Under the pieces are notes generated by a model. That model was not told the DNA's origin, did not search any database, and worked only from the letters and a program-made list of their open reading frames with translations. From assembly GCF_017313105.1 (NCBI RefSeq), contig NZ_JAFLND010000001.1, forward strand, positions 1,302,001 to 1,366,000: a stretch of DNA of 64,000 nucleotides, written 5' to 3'. Below, piece by piece: positions 17,938-25,998 of the stretch (the stretch's first letter is position 1; each line of letters starts with the position of its first letter). This DNA comes from [Muricauda] lutisoli (nom. illeg.). GTDB taxonomy: Bacteria > Bacteroidota > Bacteroidia > Flavobacteriales > Flavobacteriaceae. Both the position numbers and the translations under genes were made by a program.

Positions 17938-18124
17938 GGAACCGCTTTAAAATAATGTAGGCCAAAACAATGGAGAATAACCAACTGGAAAAAATAAAAA
18001 CATAGAAGACGGGAAAGCCTAAAATTTCTGCATCACCATCAAAAATGGTAACAAATGGCACATTCCATAAAAAAAACAGAACTACGGAAATAAGTATCAA
18101 TTTCTGTTGATGCCTTTTCTTCAT
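17930..18124 (-). CDS. Small two-helix membrane protein (DUF3311-like)
   Basis: A 64-residue protein starting MKKRHQQKLILI. It has two predicted helices around FLWNVPF and GFPVFYVFIFSSWLFSIVLAYIIL. The pattern WNxPF...GxPxFY...W resembles the DUF3311 subunits that accompany SSS symporters. A longer frame begins at 18187, but that start would lie inside the terminator hairpin at 18158-18195, so the ATG at 18122-18124 is preferred. The gene overlaps the SSS-kinase gene by 8 nt and may be a subunit of its transporter half; that is inference. Confidence 0.65.
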   Translation of the reverse strand: MKKRHQQKLILISVVLFFLWNVPFVTIFDGDAEILGFPVFYVFIFSSWLFSIVLAYIILKRFHE

Positions 18125-18157
18125 TTTTATTTGCATGGTCGCTAAACTTAAAATTAC

Positions 18158-18195
18158 AAAAAACGGTGCGGTAAAACCATACCACACCGCTTTTT
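18158..18195. terminator. Bidirectional terminator after the SSS symporter gene
   Basis: CGGTGCGGTA (18164-18173) pairs with TACCACACCG (18180-18189), with one G-U/A-C position and a 7-nt loop. It is flanked by A6 on the left and CTTTTTC on the right, so it has a T-run in both directions. Read leftward it ends the porin-DUF4212-SSS unit and separates it from the kinase-receiver-acs unit. Confidence 0.8.
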
Positions 18196-18208
18196 CACAA
18201 CCAACTAA

Positions 18209-19924
18209 TTAATGTGACGATGCTTCACCCGCACCGCTGGGTATTCTTATATGCTCCACAATTTCCTGTACTTCTTCGGGCGGTTCGGGAGTAAACATAT
18301 TTACCACTATTGCCACAATAAAGTTGACGATCATGGCTATGGTACCGAAGCCTTCGGGCGAAACGCCGAACCACCAACTTGCTTGAAGACCAGCAACTGC
18401 TTCTTTTCCTCCATCAAAAATTCCAAATTTGAATTTCAACATATAGAAGAGCATCAAACAGAGACCTACGATCATTCCGGAGATGGCCCCCTTACTATTC
18501 ATCTTTTTATAGAAAATACCTAGGATGATGGCCGGAAAGAAGGATGCTGCAGCGAGACCAAAGGCCAAAGCAACCACCGCCGCCACAAATCCGGGCGGAT
18601 TGATTCCGAAGTATCCTGCGATAACAACAGCTACGGCAGCTGAAAGACGTGCAGCCCAAAGCTCTGCTTTTTCGGAAAGGTCCGGTTTAAGTACATTTTT
18701 AATCAAATCATGTGAAACCGAAGAGGAGATTACCAGTAACAATCCAGCTGCGGTAGATAAAGCTGCAGCAAGTCCACCAGCGGCTATCAAGCCAATTACC
18801 CATGCCGGTAAATCTGCGACCTCGGGATTGGCCAATACCATAATGTCCCTATCAACGGTCAATTCATTCACTTCTGGAGAGGCGACATATTGAATTTTAC
18901 CGTCCCCATTTTTGTCCTCATGTGCAATTAATCCAGTAGTTTCCCAACGACTGAACCATTCGGGCATTTTATCATATTCCTTACCGCTTACGGTTTCGAT
19001 CAGATTGGTTCTTGCAAACACAGCCACCGCCGGTGCAGTAGTATACAAAATCGCGATAAACAGCAATGCCAACCCAGCAGATTTTCTTGCATCACGCACC
19101 CGTTTTACTGTAAAAAAACGAACGATCACATGAGGTAATCCTGCTGTACCGACCATTAAGGCAAGTGTAATGGCAAATACATCCACCAAACTTTTGGAGC
19201 CATCCGTATATTCAGCAAAACCAAGTTCAGTGGAAAGACCATCCAATTTATCCAAAAGATACGTTCCGGAACCATCGGATAAGGTACTTCCGAAACCAAG
19301 CTGCGGAACTGGGTTACCGGTCATTTGAATGGAAATAAAAATGGCAGGGACCATAAATGCGAAAATCAATACGCAATATTGTGCCACTTGGGTATAGGTG
19401 ATTCCTTTCATTCCGCCCAGAACGGCATAAAACAGAACGATTACCATACCGATGACAACCCCGGTATTGATATCAACTTCCAAATATCTCGAAAATACAA
19501 TACCCACGCCGCGCATTTGACCTGCTACATAGGTAAACGAAACAATCAGAGCACAGATAACGGCCACTATTCTCGCTGTTTTGGAGTAGTATCGTTCTCC
19601 AATGAAATCTGGGACTGTGAATTTCCCGAATTTTCTCAAGTAAGGAGCCAAAAGCAGCGCCAAAAGCACGTAACCCCCTGTCCATCCCATTAAATATACG
19701 GCACCATCGTACCCTGCAAAAGATATAATTCCGGCCATGGAAATAAAAGAGGCAGCCGACATCCAATCCGCTGCTGTGGCCATTCCATTGGCAAGGGGTG
19801 AAACTCCTCCTCCAGCAACATAATATTCTTTGGTTGAACCCGCTCGGGACCAAATTGCAATTCCTATATACAGACCAAATGATAATGCCACCAAGACATA
19901 AGTCCAAATTTGTACATCACTCAT
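18209..19924 (-). CDS. Sodium:solute symporter family protein (putative acetate permease)
   Basis: A 571-residue SSS-family transporter with about 13 membrane helices. Seen: GGVSPLANGMATAADWMSAASFISMAG near residue 40-65, the SSS signature region, and YVLLALLLAPYLRKFGKFTVPDFIGERY. It carries a large hydrophilic insert at about 310-370 (with an EF-hand-like DKNGDGKI loop near residue 337). Pairing with a DUF4212 protein 22 nt upstream is typical of the VC_2705 subfamily, linked to acetate/short-chain carboxylate uptake. The neighbouring acs and CrbS-like kinase support acetate. Confidence 0.9.
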   Translation of the reverse strand: MSDVQIWTYVLVALSFGLYIGIAIWSRAGSTKEYYVAGGGVSPLANGMATAADWMSAASFISMAGIISFAGYDGAVYLMGWTGGYVLLALLLAPYLRKFGKFTVPDFIGERYYSKTARIVAVICALIVSFTYVAGQMRGVGIVFSRYLEVDINTGVVIGMVIVLFYAVLGGMKGITYTQVAQYCVLIFAFMVPAIFISIQMTGNPVPQLGFGSTLSDGSGTYLLDKLDGLSTELGFAEYTDGSKSLVDVFAITLALMVGTAGLPHVIVRFFTVKRVRDARKSAGLALLFIAILYTTAPAVAVFARTNLIETVSGKEYDKMPEWFSRWETTGLIAHEDKNGDGKIQYVASPEVNELTVDRDIMVLANPEVADLPAWVIGLIAAGGLAAALSTAAGLLLVISSSVSHDLIKNVLKPDLSEKAELWAARLSAAVAVVIAGYFGINPPGFVAAVVALAFGLAAASFFPAIILGIFYKKMNSKGAISGMIVGLCLMLFYMLKFKFGIFDGGKEAVAGLQASWWFGVSPEGFGTIAMIVNFIVAIVVNMFTPEPPEEVQEIVEHIRIPSGAGEASSH

Positions 19925-19946
19925 AATTTAATTTTTTGTGGGTTAA

Positions 19947-20210
19947 TTAATCTTCGTCGTAGCCGTATTTTTTGTCCAATTTGTTCATAAGGCGTACGTA
20001 TACAAAAATGAGAATGACAAATACATAGATAGATCCTTGTTGTGCGAACCAAAAGCCTAATTTGAATCCTCCAATACGAATATTGTTCAGGGCATCTTTA
20101 AAGATGATGCCCGCTCCATAGGAGACCAAAAACCATATGGCCAATAAAATGACCAGATATTTCAGGTTTTCTTTCCAATAGGCCGTGGCCTTTTTTTGTT
20201 TTTCTGACAT
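19947..20210 (-). CDS. DUF4212 small membrane subunit
   Basis: An 87-residue protein with two membrane helices (around YLVILLAIWFLVSYGAGIIF and QGSIYVFVILIFVYVRLM). The motif KAxAYWKENLKYL...LIWF and the short GGFKLGFWFAQQGSI loop are the DUF4212 hallmarks. It lies 22 nt before the SSS symporter and 19 nt after the porin stop. Probably the small subunit of the symporter, assisting assembly or activity in the inner membrane. Confidence 0.88.
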   Translation of the reverse strand: MSEKQKKATAYWKENLKYLVILLAIWFLVSYGAGIIFKDALNNIRIGGFKLGFWFAQQGSIYVFVILIFVYVRLMNKLDKKYGYDED

Positions 20211-20229
20211 AATTTGTTGGTTTGATTAG

Positions 20230-21456
20230 TTATAAATAAATCTGTGCTTGCAAAGTCACAACACCATTAGGGTCTCCAGTTCCAACTTTGGAATTGGCAT
20301 ATTCCAATGTTAATTTGGAATGATGGCCCGTCATAAACAGGTTGATTCCCAATCCAAATCTTGTAGCGTTGTCATCTATTGCGTCTATTGTTCTAGTTTG
20401 GTAAGATAAGTAAGGTTGCACCCTTGACTTATCCGAAGCGTCCGGAATCAGGTATCCCACGTGTCCATATACCATGTTTCCCGTACCATAAGGCCCAAGG
20501 TTGAAGTTACGACCATAATCGTTATTTTGAAATACCGCATAAGCAGTTATTGCGGAACCGTCCTCACCGAGGGGTGCATCATAAAAGGCATCGACAGCAA
20601 AAATGTTGACATTTTCACCTTCCAGGTTACCGGTTCCATCCATTGTCACGGCTCCATTACGATGTGTTAGGAAACCTGCCCCAACATTGAATACTCTTTT
20701 ACTTCCGAGATAGGTTCCAACTTTGTAAGGAAGAAAATTGGATTCCTCATCCAAGAACTGATAATCGAAATAGCCCTGAATCACTTTACCCGCTTCTGCA
20801 GAACCCAGTAATTCTCTTCCCCGGTAAACGGCCCTGCCATTTGGTGTGGGGGCGTTATCGGCATCCAAGGTATTCGTAATGGCCTCGTTAAAGGAAACTC
20901 GGTACTGCAAACGCCCTACCCTTCCCTTTACATACACTCCCAAATGACGTGCAAATTGATCACTAAGTCCGAGTACCGCCCAAGACTGACGGTTATTGTC
21001 CAAAGTCATAAAATTGAGAGTGCTACTATTGTTCAATCGGGATATACCGTTCCAGTAATGAAGCCCGGTACCTACATAAAAATTCTCTGCAACTCTCCAT
21101 TCACCCCAAAAAGCATGGTAAAACAGCTGTGAGGACTCTCCTTTTCCCGTTGGACTAAGGTTGTTACCGTTCAAACTATTTAAGCCAAAATGGGAAAGTA
21201 TTAAGAATTTTTTATTCAACTGGGTAAAGCTCAACAATCTTGCCCGTCTTACGCTAAAGTTTGTAGTACTGACATCCTCAAGAACATTATCATTGTATTG
21301 GAACCAAAACTGCCCCCATGCGATCATACGAAGATATTTGGACCCGTCTTCGTTAAAATTAATTTTGAAACCTCCTGTATACTCAGTGTTTCCTTGTGAA
21401 AATGATTTTGGAATGAAAAACAGACAGCATGCTATTCCAAGTATTATCTTTTTCAT
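20230..21456 (-). CDS. Outer-membrane porin
   Basis: A 408-residue protein with a signal peptide (MKKIILGIACCLFFIPKSFSQ). The mature part is rich in alternating strands, with an RRARLLSF motif near 65 like those of the phosphate-selective porin O/P family, and ends in a C-terminal aromatic/hydrophobic strand (VTLQAQIYL). As first gene of the unit before DUF4212 and the SSS symporter, it is the likely outer-membrane gate for acetate or other small carboxylates; the substrate assignment is inference from context. Confidence 0.82.
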   Translation of the reverse strand: MKKIILGIACCLFFIPKSFSQGNTEYTGGFKINFNEDGSKYLRMIAWGQFWFQYNDNVLEDVSTTNFSVRRARLLSFTQLNKKFLILSHFGLNSLNGNNLSPTGKGESSQLFYHAFWGEWRVAENFYVGTGLHYWNGISRLNNSSTLNFMTLDNNRQSWAVLGLSDQFARHLGVYVKGRVGRLQYRVSFNEAITNTLDADNAPTPNGRAVYRGRELLGSAEAGKVIQGYFDYQFLDEESNFLPYKVGTYLGSKRVFNVGAGFLTHRNGAVTMDGTGNLEGENVNIFAVDAFYDAPLGEDGSAITAYAVFQNNDYGRNFNLGPYGTGNMVYGHVGYLIPDASDKSRVQPYLSYQTRTIDAIDDNATRFGLGINLFMTGHHSKLTLEYANSKVGTGDPNGVVTLQAQIYL

Positions 21457-21552
21457 TTCAGTTTGGATGTTAGAGCGTTATGTGCCGTACGAACATCCTA
21501 AAAATTTGATCTGAAATAAAAATCAGTATATATATGTGTTAATTTATTATAG

Positions 21553-21966
21553 TTAATCTTTGAATCTATCCCATTTAATCAACATAAACTTATCGCCCAA
21601 CTCTGTTACCAACTGCCCCGCACCTTTAAGGTTTTCAGGATTTTGGAAGTATTTTTGAAGCTCTGTAAGGTTCAATATTTTATAGGTGGGATGGTATTTG
21701 GAATTGTAAGGCCGTTTAATGTTATATTTTCGAACCCAGTTCATAACGGAAACATGCGACACCCCTAAAATACGCTCGATTTCACGATAGGTCAATCCTT
21801 CTAAATACAGCTGCAGCGCCTTGTTCACGAAGTAATCATCAATCTGCTTGCCTAGTTTTGGCACCGTAAAGTAATAACTGCAAGACTTGCATTTGTAGCG
21901 TTGCCGCTCTTTGATTATTCCTGCTTTGGTAAACGCTGTGGATGAGCAATTTGGACAACTTTCCAT
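21553..21966 (-). CDS. Stand-alone zinc-ribbon/HTH protein (InsA-like, IS1/IS1595 N-terminal type)
   Basis: A 137-residue protein. A zinc ribbon with Cys4, Cys7, Cys26 and Cys29 is followed by a helix-turn-helix at about 57-81 (GLTYREIERILGVSHVSVMNWV). This is the DNA-binding half of an IS1-type transposase (InsA). No InsB/DDE catalytic frame lies on either side, and no flanking terminal repeats were found, so it is either an IS remnant or a domesticated regulator. The intact 56-residue C-terminal extension, the good codon use and the inverted repeat at its start codon (21968-22000) favour domestication. It lies next to the acetate cluster and is read in the same direction. Confidence 0.75.
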   Translation of the reverse strand: MESCPNCSSTAFTKAGIIKERQRYKCKSCSYYFTVPKLGKQIDDYFVNKALQLYLEGLTYREIERILGVSHVSVMNWVRKYNIKRPYNSKYHPTYKILNLTELQKYFQNPENLKGAGQLVTELGDKFMLIKWDRFKD

Positions 21967-21967
21967 G

Positions 21968-22000
21968 ATTGATATACTTAATTAGCATAAATATATCAAT
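21968..22000. promoter_or_regulatory. 9-bp perfect inverted repeat upstream of the InsA-like gene
   Basis: ATTGATATA (21968-21976) and TATATCAAT (21992-22000), separated by 15 bp, giving 24 bp (just over two helical turns) between half-site starts. It begins 2 bp before the start codon of the zinc-ribbon/HTH gene. Candidate operator for autoregulation by a dimer; no binding has been shown. Confidence 0.45.
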
Positions 22001-22033
22001 TTAGCTCTAAATATTTGTTATTCTTCTAGCAAC

Positions 22034-22062
22034 AAAAAAAGGGAATTGCTAAAATTCCCTTT
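22034..22062 (-). terminator. Terminator after purC
   Basis: Read leftward: AAGGGAATT, a 5-nt loop, AATTCCCTT and a T-run. It lies about 32 nt after the purC stop and ends the PhoH-purC unit. Confidence 0.9.
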
Positions 22063-22093
22063 ATCTTATTGGTTAAATCACAATATTTGTTGT

Positions 22094-23047
22094 TTATTTT
22101 TCCAAATATGCTGTAACGTTTTCCAAAATACGATGTTGGAGGTTGGAAATATCACTTTTTACGAATTGCTCTCCCGTGATGTTTTCATAAAGCTCAATGT
22201 AACGGTTGGAAACCGACTCAATATATTCATCGGACATTTCTGGAACCGATTGTCCTTCCAATCCTTGGAAACCGTTGGAAATAAGCCATTGCCTTACAAA
22301 TTCTTTGGACAATTGCTTTTGGGCTTCACCTTTTTCTTGACGCTCTTCGTAACCTTCCGCATAAAAGTAACGTGAGGAATCCGGCGTGTGGATTTCGTCG
22401 ATAAGTACGATCTCGCCATCTTTGGTTTTACCGAATTCGTATTTGGTATCCACCAAAATAAGACCTCTTTTGGCTGCTATTTCGGTTCCTCTTTGAAAAA
22501 GGGCCCTCGTATACTTTTCCAAAACTTCATAATCTTCTTTGGAAACAATGCCTCGCTTTAAAATATCTTCTTTGGAAATATCCTCGTCGTGGTCTCCTTT
22601 TTCCGCCTTTGTTGCCGGTGTAATAATAGGTTCTGGGAATTTGTCGTTCTCCTTCATCCCTTCGGGCATGGGTACTCCGCAAAGCAACCTTTTACCGGAT
22701 TTGTATTCGCGTGCCGCGTGGCCAGACATATAGCCCCTGATCACCATTTCTACTTTAAAAGGCTCACAGGCCTTGCCCACGGCAACATTAGGGTCAGGCG
22801 TGGCCATCAACCAATTGGGAACAATATCTTCGGTATCCTTCATCATCTTGGTTGCAATTTGATTCAGGATTTGGCCTTTATAGGGGATTCCCTTCGGCAT
22901 CACCACATCAAAAGCGGAGAGGCGGTCCGTTGCAACCATAACTAAAACATCATTTTCCAGCGTGTAGACCTCTCTTACTTTTCCTTTATAAACAGATTTT
23001 TGCCCAGGGAAATTAAAATCCGTGGACATCAGTGTATTCATTCCCAT
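22094..23047 (-). CDS. purC: Phosphoribosylaminoimidazole-succinocarboxamide synthase
   Basis: SAICAR synthetase of de novo purine synthesis: CAIR + Asp + ATP gives SAICAR. It has 317 residues, the long form found in Bacteroidota. Seen: [11 protein letters not shown] near residue 19, [11 protein letters not shown] near 40, [17 protein letters not shown] near 110 and [30 protein letters not shown] near 200-230, all SAICAR synthetase signatures. The first few residues are uncertain (Met1, Met3 and Met7 are all in frame). It lies 6 nt after the PhoH gene and ends at a good terminator. Confidence 0.96.
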   Translation of the reverse strand: MGMNTLMSTDFNFPGQKSVYKGKVREVYTLENDVLVMVATDRLSAFDVVMPKGIPYKGQILNQIATKMMKDTEDIVPNWLMATPDPNVAVGKACEPFKVEMVIRGYMSGHAAREYKSGKRLLCGVPMPEGMKENDKFPEPIITPATKAEKGDHDEDISKEDILKRGIVSKEDYEVLEKYTRALFQRGTEIAAKRGLILVDTKYEFGKTKDGEIVLIDEIHTPDSSRYFYAEGYEERQEKGEAQKQLSKEFVRQWLISNGFQGLEGQSVPEMSDEYIESVSNRYIELYENITGEQFVKSDISNLQHRILENVTAYLEK

Positions 23048-23053
23048 AATTTT

Positions 23054-24013
23054 CTAGAATTGATTTTGGTGCTCTATGTTCTGATAGGCATCAATCACCT
23101 TTTTCACCAATTTGTGACGGATGACATCCTTGTCATCCAAATAAATAATGCTGATACCATCCACATTTTTCAAAATAAGCAAGGCTTCCTTTAAACCTGA
23201 AATCACCCTGCGCGGCAAATCAATCTGGCCCGGGTCGCCCGTTAATAAAAACTTGGCGTTCTTTCCCATACGGGTCAAGAACATTTTCATTTGGGCATGG
23301 GTGGTGTTCTGGGCCTCATCTAAAATCACAAAGGCGTTGTCCAAGGTACGGCCACGCATAAATGCCATAGGAGCTATTTGAATGGTACCGTCCTCAATAT
23401 ATTTTTCCAATTTTTCAGATGGAATCATATCACGAAGGGCATCGTACAAAGGTTGCATGTAAGGATCAAGCTTTTCCTTTAGGTCACCTGGAAGAAAACC
23501 AAGGTTTTCTCCTGCTTCCACAGCTGGACGCGTAAGAATAATACGCCTCACTTGTTTTTCCTTCAAGGCTTTTACCGCCAAAGCAACACCGGTGTAAGTT
23601 TTACCTGTACCTGCTGGACCTATGGCAAAAACCATATCGTCCTTTTTACAAGCATCCACCATACGCCTTTGATTTGCCGTCTGGGCTTTGATCAACCTGC
23701 CGCTAACACCGTGGACCAAGACATCTCCACTACTGGACGATGAAGTGTACTCCTCCTTGCTTGTACTGGTAAGCACCCGCTCGATCATATTCTCATCGAG
23801 CTTATTGTATTTGGCAAACTGCCCTGTAAGTTCATCAAAGCGTTTATCGAACTCTTCCAAAAGCTCTTCATCGCCAAACACCTTGATCTTGTTGCCCCTA
23901 GCTACAATCTTAAGTTTTGGGAAGTATTTCTTAAGCAGCTCAATGTTGGCATTTTGTTGCCCAAAAAATTCCTGGGGGCTGATTTCCGTAAGTTCAATTA
24001 TCAGTTCGTTCAA
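23054..24013 (-). CDS. PhoH family ATPase
   Basis: A 319-residue cytoplasmic P-loop ATPase. An N-terminal KH-like segment (about 10-90) is followed by the PhoH domain, with Walker A GPAGTGKT near 131-138, Walker B-like FVILDEAQNTT near 230, and the LTGDPGQIDLP motif near 260. Family members are linked to RNA metabolism and ribosome-associated nucleases; the precise role here is unknown. It forms a two-gene unit with purC and diverges from the SAM hydrolase gene. Confidence 0.93.
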   Translation of the reverse strand: MNELIIELTEISPQEFFGQQNANIELLKKYFPKLKIVARGNKIKVFGDEELLEEFDKRFDELTGQFAKYNKLDENMIERVLTSTSKEEYTSSSSSGDVLVHGVSGRLIKAQTANQRRMVDACKKDDMVFAIGPAGTGKTYTGVALAVKALKEKQVRRIILTRPAVEAGENLGFLPGDLKEKLDPYMQPLYDALRDMIPSEKLEKYIEDGTIQIAPMAFMRGRTLDNAFVILDEAQNTTHAQMKMFLTRMGKNAKFLLTGDPGQIDLPRRVISGLKEALLILKNVDGISIIYLDDKDVIRHKLVKKVIDAYQNIEHQNQF

Positions 24014-24080
24014 AAATAGTGAGGTGTTACAGTTGTTTTTTGAAGAATTTTATTCTTTCTTTTTTGACTAATTTTACAAA

Positions 24081-24088
24081 CAAACTTA
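24081..24088 (-). promoter_or_regulatory. Candidate -7 box of the PhoH-purC unit
   Basis: Read leftward TAAGTTTG, an exact TAnnTTTG match 68 nt before the PhoH start. No TTG at the proper spacing upstream, so only the -7 element is supported. Confidence 0.4.
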
Positions 24089-24133
24089 ATTAAAAATCAA
24101 TTTGAACGCGGAAAAACATATCAACAGTATTGT

Positions 24134-24964
24134 ATGCCAATTATAACTTTAACTACTGATTTTGGATACAAGGACCACTTTGTGGGTGCTGTTAAAGGGG
24201 CAATACTGAGCAACCTCCCCGATATTAGCGTTGTTGATATTTCGCACGCCATTAGCCCTTTCAACATTCAGGAATGTGCCTACATCCTAAGGAACGCCTA
24301 CCGTTCGTTCCCAAAGGGAACGGTTCATATTGTTGGGGTTGATTCTGAAATTTCTCCCGAAAACGAGCATATTGTCGTTCAGGTGGATGGGCACTATTTC
24401 GTGAGTGCCAACAGCGGGGTCATTTCCTTGATAACTTCTGAGGTACAACCCGAAAAAGTCGTGCAAATCAATCTGCCCAATGTAGAAGCCAGTGCCTTTC
24501 CCGTGCTCCATATTTTTGTTCAAGTGGCCTGCCATATTGCACGTGGTGGTAAATTGGAAGTCATTGGCAGACCATTGCAGAGTTTAAGGGAACTACGTGA
24601 TTTTGAACCACGGATCACCAACGAGGGCAAAACCATTACCGGCAATGTAATTTATATAGATAATTACGGTAATGTGGTCACCAATATCCAAAAAAGCCTG
24701 TTCGAAGCCTACAGGAGCGGGCGGGATTTTGAAATTATTGCACGGACCACCAAAATACGCCAAGTGCACCAGAGCTATAACGGCATCATCAACTATAACT
24801 TGGAACGCAATCAGCGTAAAGGTCCTGGGGACGCTCTGGCCCTATTCAATTCTGCAGGCTATATAGAACTTGCCATTTATAAAAGTGACCTCAATTCCGT
24901 TGGGGGAGCATCTTCGCTTCTTGGACTGAACTACAGGGACACGGTAACCATAAATTTCCTTTAA
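24134..24964 (+). CDS. SAM hydrolase / SAM-dependent halogenase-family protein (DUF62)
   Basis: A 276-residue member of the SAM hydroxide adenosyltransferase family, related to fluorinase and chlorinase. Seen: ITLTTDFGYKDHFVGAVKGAI at the N-terminus with the SAM-binding Asp, DISHAISPFNI near 35-45, and VIYIDNYGNVVTNI near 170-183. Most stand-alone members hydrolyse S-adenosylmethionine to adenosine and methionine; halogenase activity would need specific residues I cannot verify. It is the first gene of the SAM hydrolase-ABM-gldF-gldG run, joined head to tail. Confidence 0.92.
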   Translation: MPIITLTTDFGYKDHFVGAVKGAILSNLPDISVVDISHAISPFNIQECAYILRNAYRSFPKGTVHIVGVDSEISPENEHIVVQVDGHYFVSANSGVISLITSEVQPEKVVQINLPNVEASAFPVLHIFVQVACHIARGGKLEVIGRPLQSLRELRDFEPRITNEGKTITGNVIYIDNYGNVVTNIQKSLFEAYRSGRDFEIIARTTKIRQVHQSYNGIINYNLERNQRKGPGDALALFNSAGYIELAIYKSDLNSVGGASSLLGLNYRDTVTINFL

Positions 24965-25267
24965 ATGTTGATACGCATTGTAAAACTGACTTTTAAACCC
25001 GAAAATATTGCTAGTTTTGAGCGAATCTTTGAAGAAAGTAAAAATGTCATTTTGGCTTTTGAAGGCTGTAATATGGTAGAATTGTATCAAGACATCAATA
25101 ATTCCAACATATTTTTTACCTATAGTTTTTGGGATACGGAATTTAACCTGAACCAGTACAGGAATTCCGATTTCTTTAAAGAGGTTTGGGGCAACACCAA
25201 AAAATTGTTTGCCGAAAAGCCCGAAGCTTGGAGTGTTCATAAAATTCAATCAACAAACCCATCTTAA
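24965..25267 (+). CDS. Antibiotic biosynthesis monooxygenase (ABM)-domain protein
   Basis: A 100-residue dimeric alpha+beta barrel (ABM/YgiN-like) protein. Seen: the first strand LIRIVKLTFKP, the helix around FERIFEESKNVILAFEGCNMVELYQD and the strand NIFFTYSFWD, with HKI near the end. The fold supports oxidation of quinol-like compounds or a structural/regulatory role; no substrate is known. The ATG directly follows the stop of the SAM hydrolase gene (0 nt), and its stop overlaps the gldF start by 1 nt. Confidence 0.85.
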   Translation: MLIRIVKLTFKPENIASFERIFEESKNVILAFEGCNMVELYQDINNSNIFFTYSFWDTEFNLNQYRNSDFFKEVWGNTKKLFAEKPEAWSVHKIQSTNPS

Positions 25268-25998
25268 TGTTCGCAATTTTTAAGAGAGAGGTACGGTCCT
25301 TTTTTACATCGCCCATCGGTTATTTGATCGTGGGTTCGTTTTTACTGCTCAACGGACTTTTTCTTTGGGTCTTCAAGGGTGAATACAACATTTTTGATTA
25401 CGGCTTTGCCGATTTGAGCAACTTTTTTTTACTGGCTCCTTGGATTTTTATCTTTTTGGTGCCCGCCATCACAATGAAAAGCTTTTCCGAAGAACGAAAA
25501 ATGGGAACGCTAGAATTATTGTTGATCAAACCTATCTCCGTTTGGAAGTTGGTCCTTGGCAAATTTTGGGGAGCATTCTTGTTGTGCGTCGTCGCTGTGA
25601 TTCCAACAATCGTTTATGTTTTCGCCATATCGGGATTGGGCATGGTACCCGGCAATTATGACCTAGGGGTAGTGCTGGGGTCTTACTTTGGATTGTTGTT
25701 TTTGATCGCCTGTTATACTTCCATCGGGATATTTGCTTCTACCCTTTCAGATAATCAGATCATAGCATTTTTGGTGGGGATTTTAGTCTGTTTTCTGATT
25801 TTTAACGGGTTTGATGCCCTATCGTCTTTATTTTCCAATGGAGATACGCAACAAACCATACAATCGTTAGGAGCAAAGGCACATTTCGATAGTATTGCGA
25901 GAGGTGTGATAGATACCAGGGATTTGGTCTACTTTATCTCGTTGACCCTATTTTTTCTATATCTTACTTTTCAACGTTTAAAACAATTGCCAAAGTAA
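25267..25998 (+). CDS. gldF: Gliding motility ABC transporter permease GldF
   Basis: A 243-residue ABC-2-type permease with six predicted membrane helices. Seen: an N-terminal cytoplasmic start (FAIFKREVRSFFTSPIGYL), the SEERKMGTLELLLIKP motif near residue 74-89 that is shared by this family, and a C-terminal helix ending in basic residues. With GldG and the ATPase GldA (encoded elsewhere in flavobacteria) it forms a transporter required for gliding in Flavobacterium johnsoniae, although not in every species. It overlaps gldG by TAATG. Confidence 0.93.
   Translation: MFAIFKREVRSFFTSPIGYLIVGSFLLLNGLFLWVFKGEYNIFDYGFADLSNFFLLAPWIFIFLVPAITMKSFSEERKMGTLELLLIKPISVWKLVLGKFWGAFLLCVVAVIPTIVYVFAISGLGMVPGNYDLGVVLGSYFGLLFLIACYTSIGIFASTLSDNQIIAFLVGILVCFLIFNGFDALSSLFSNGDTQQTIQSLGAKAHFDSIARGVIDTRDLVYFISLTLFFLYLTFQRLKQLPK

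Noticed and set aside
18900-18912. EF-hand calcium site in the symporter insert
   Set aside because: DKNGDGKI resembles an EF-hand loop, but a single loop without flanking helices is not enough to claim calcium control; mentioned only in the gene entry.
14828-21480. Shared TAACGCT heptamer close to the acs and porin starts
   Set aside because: Too short, on opposite strands, and expected by chance at this frequency.
21553-21966. Complete insertion sequence of the IS1 type
   Set aside because: Only the InsA-like half is present; no DDE catalytic frame and no terminal repeats with target duplications flank it.
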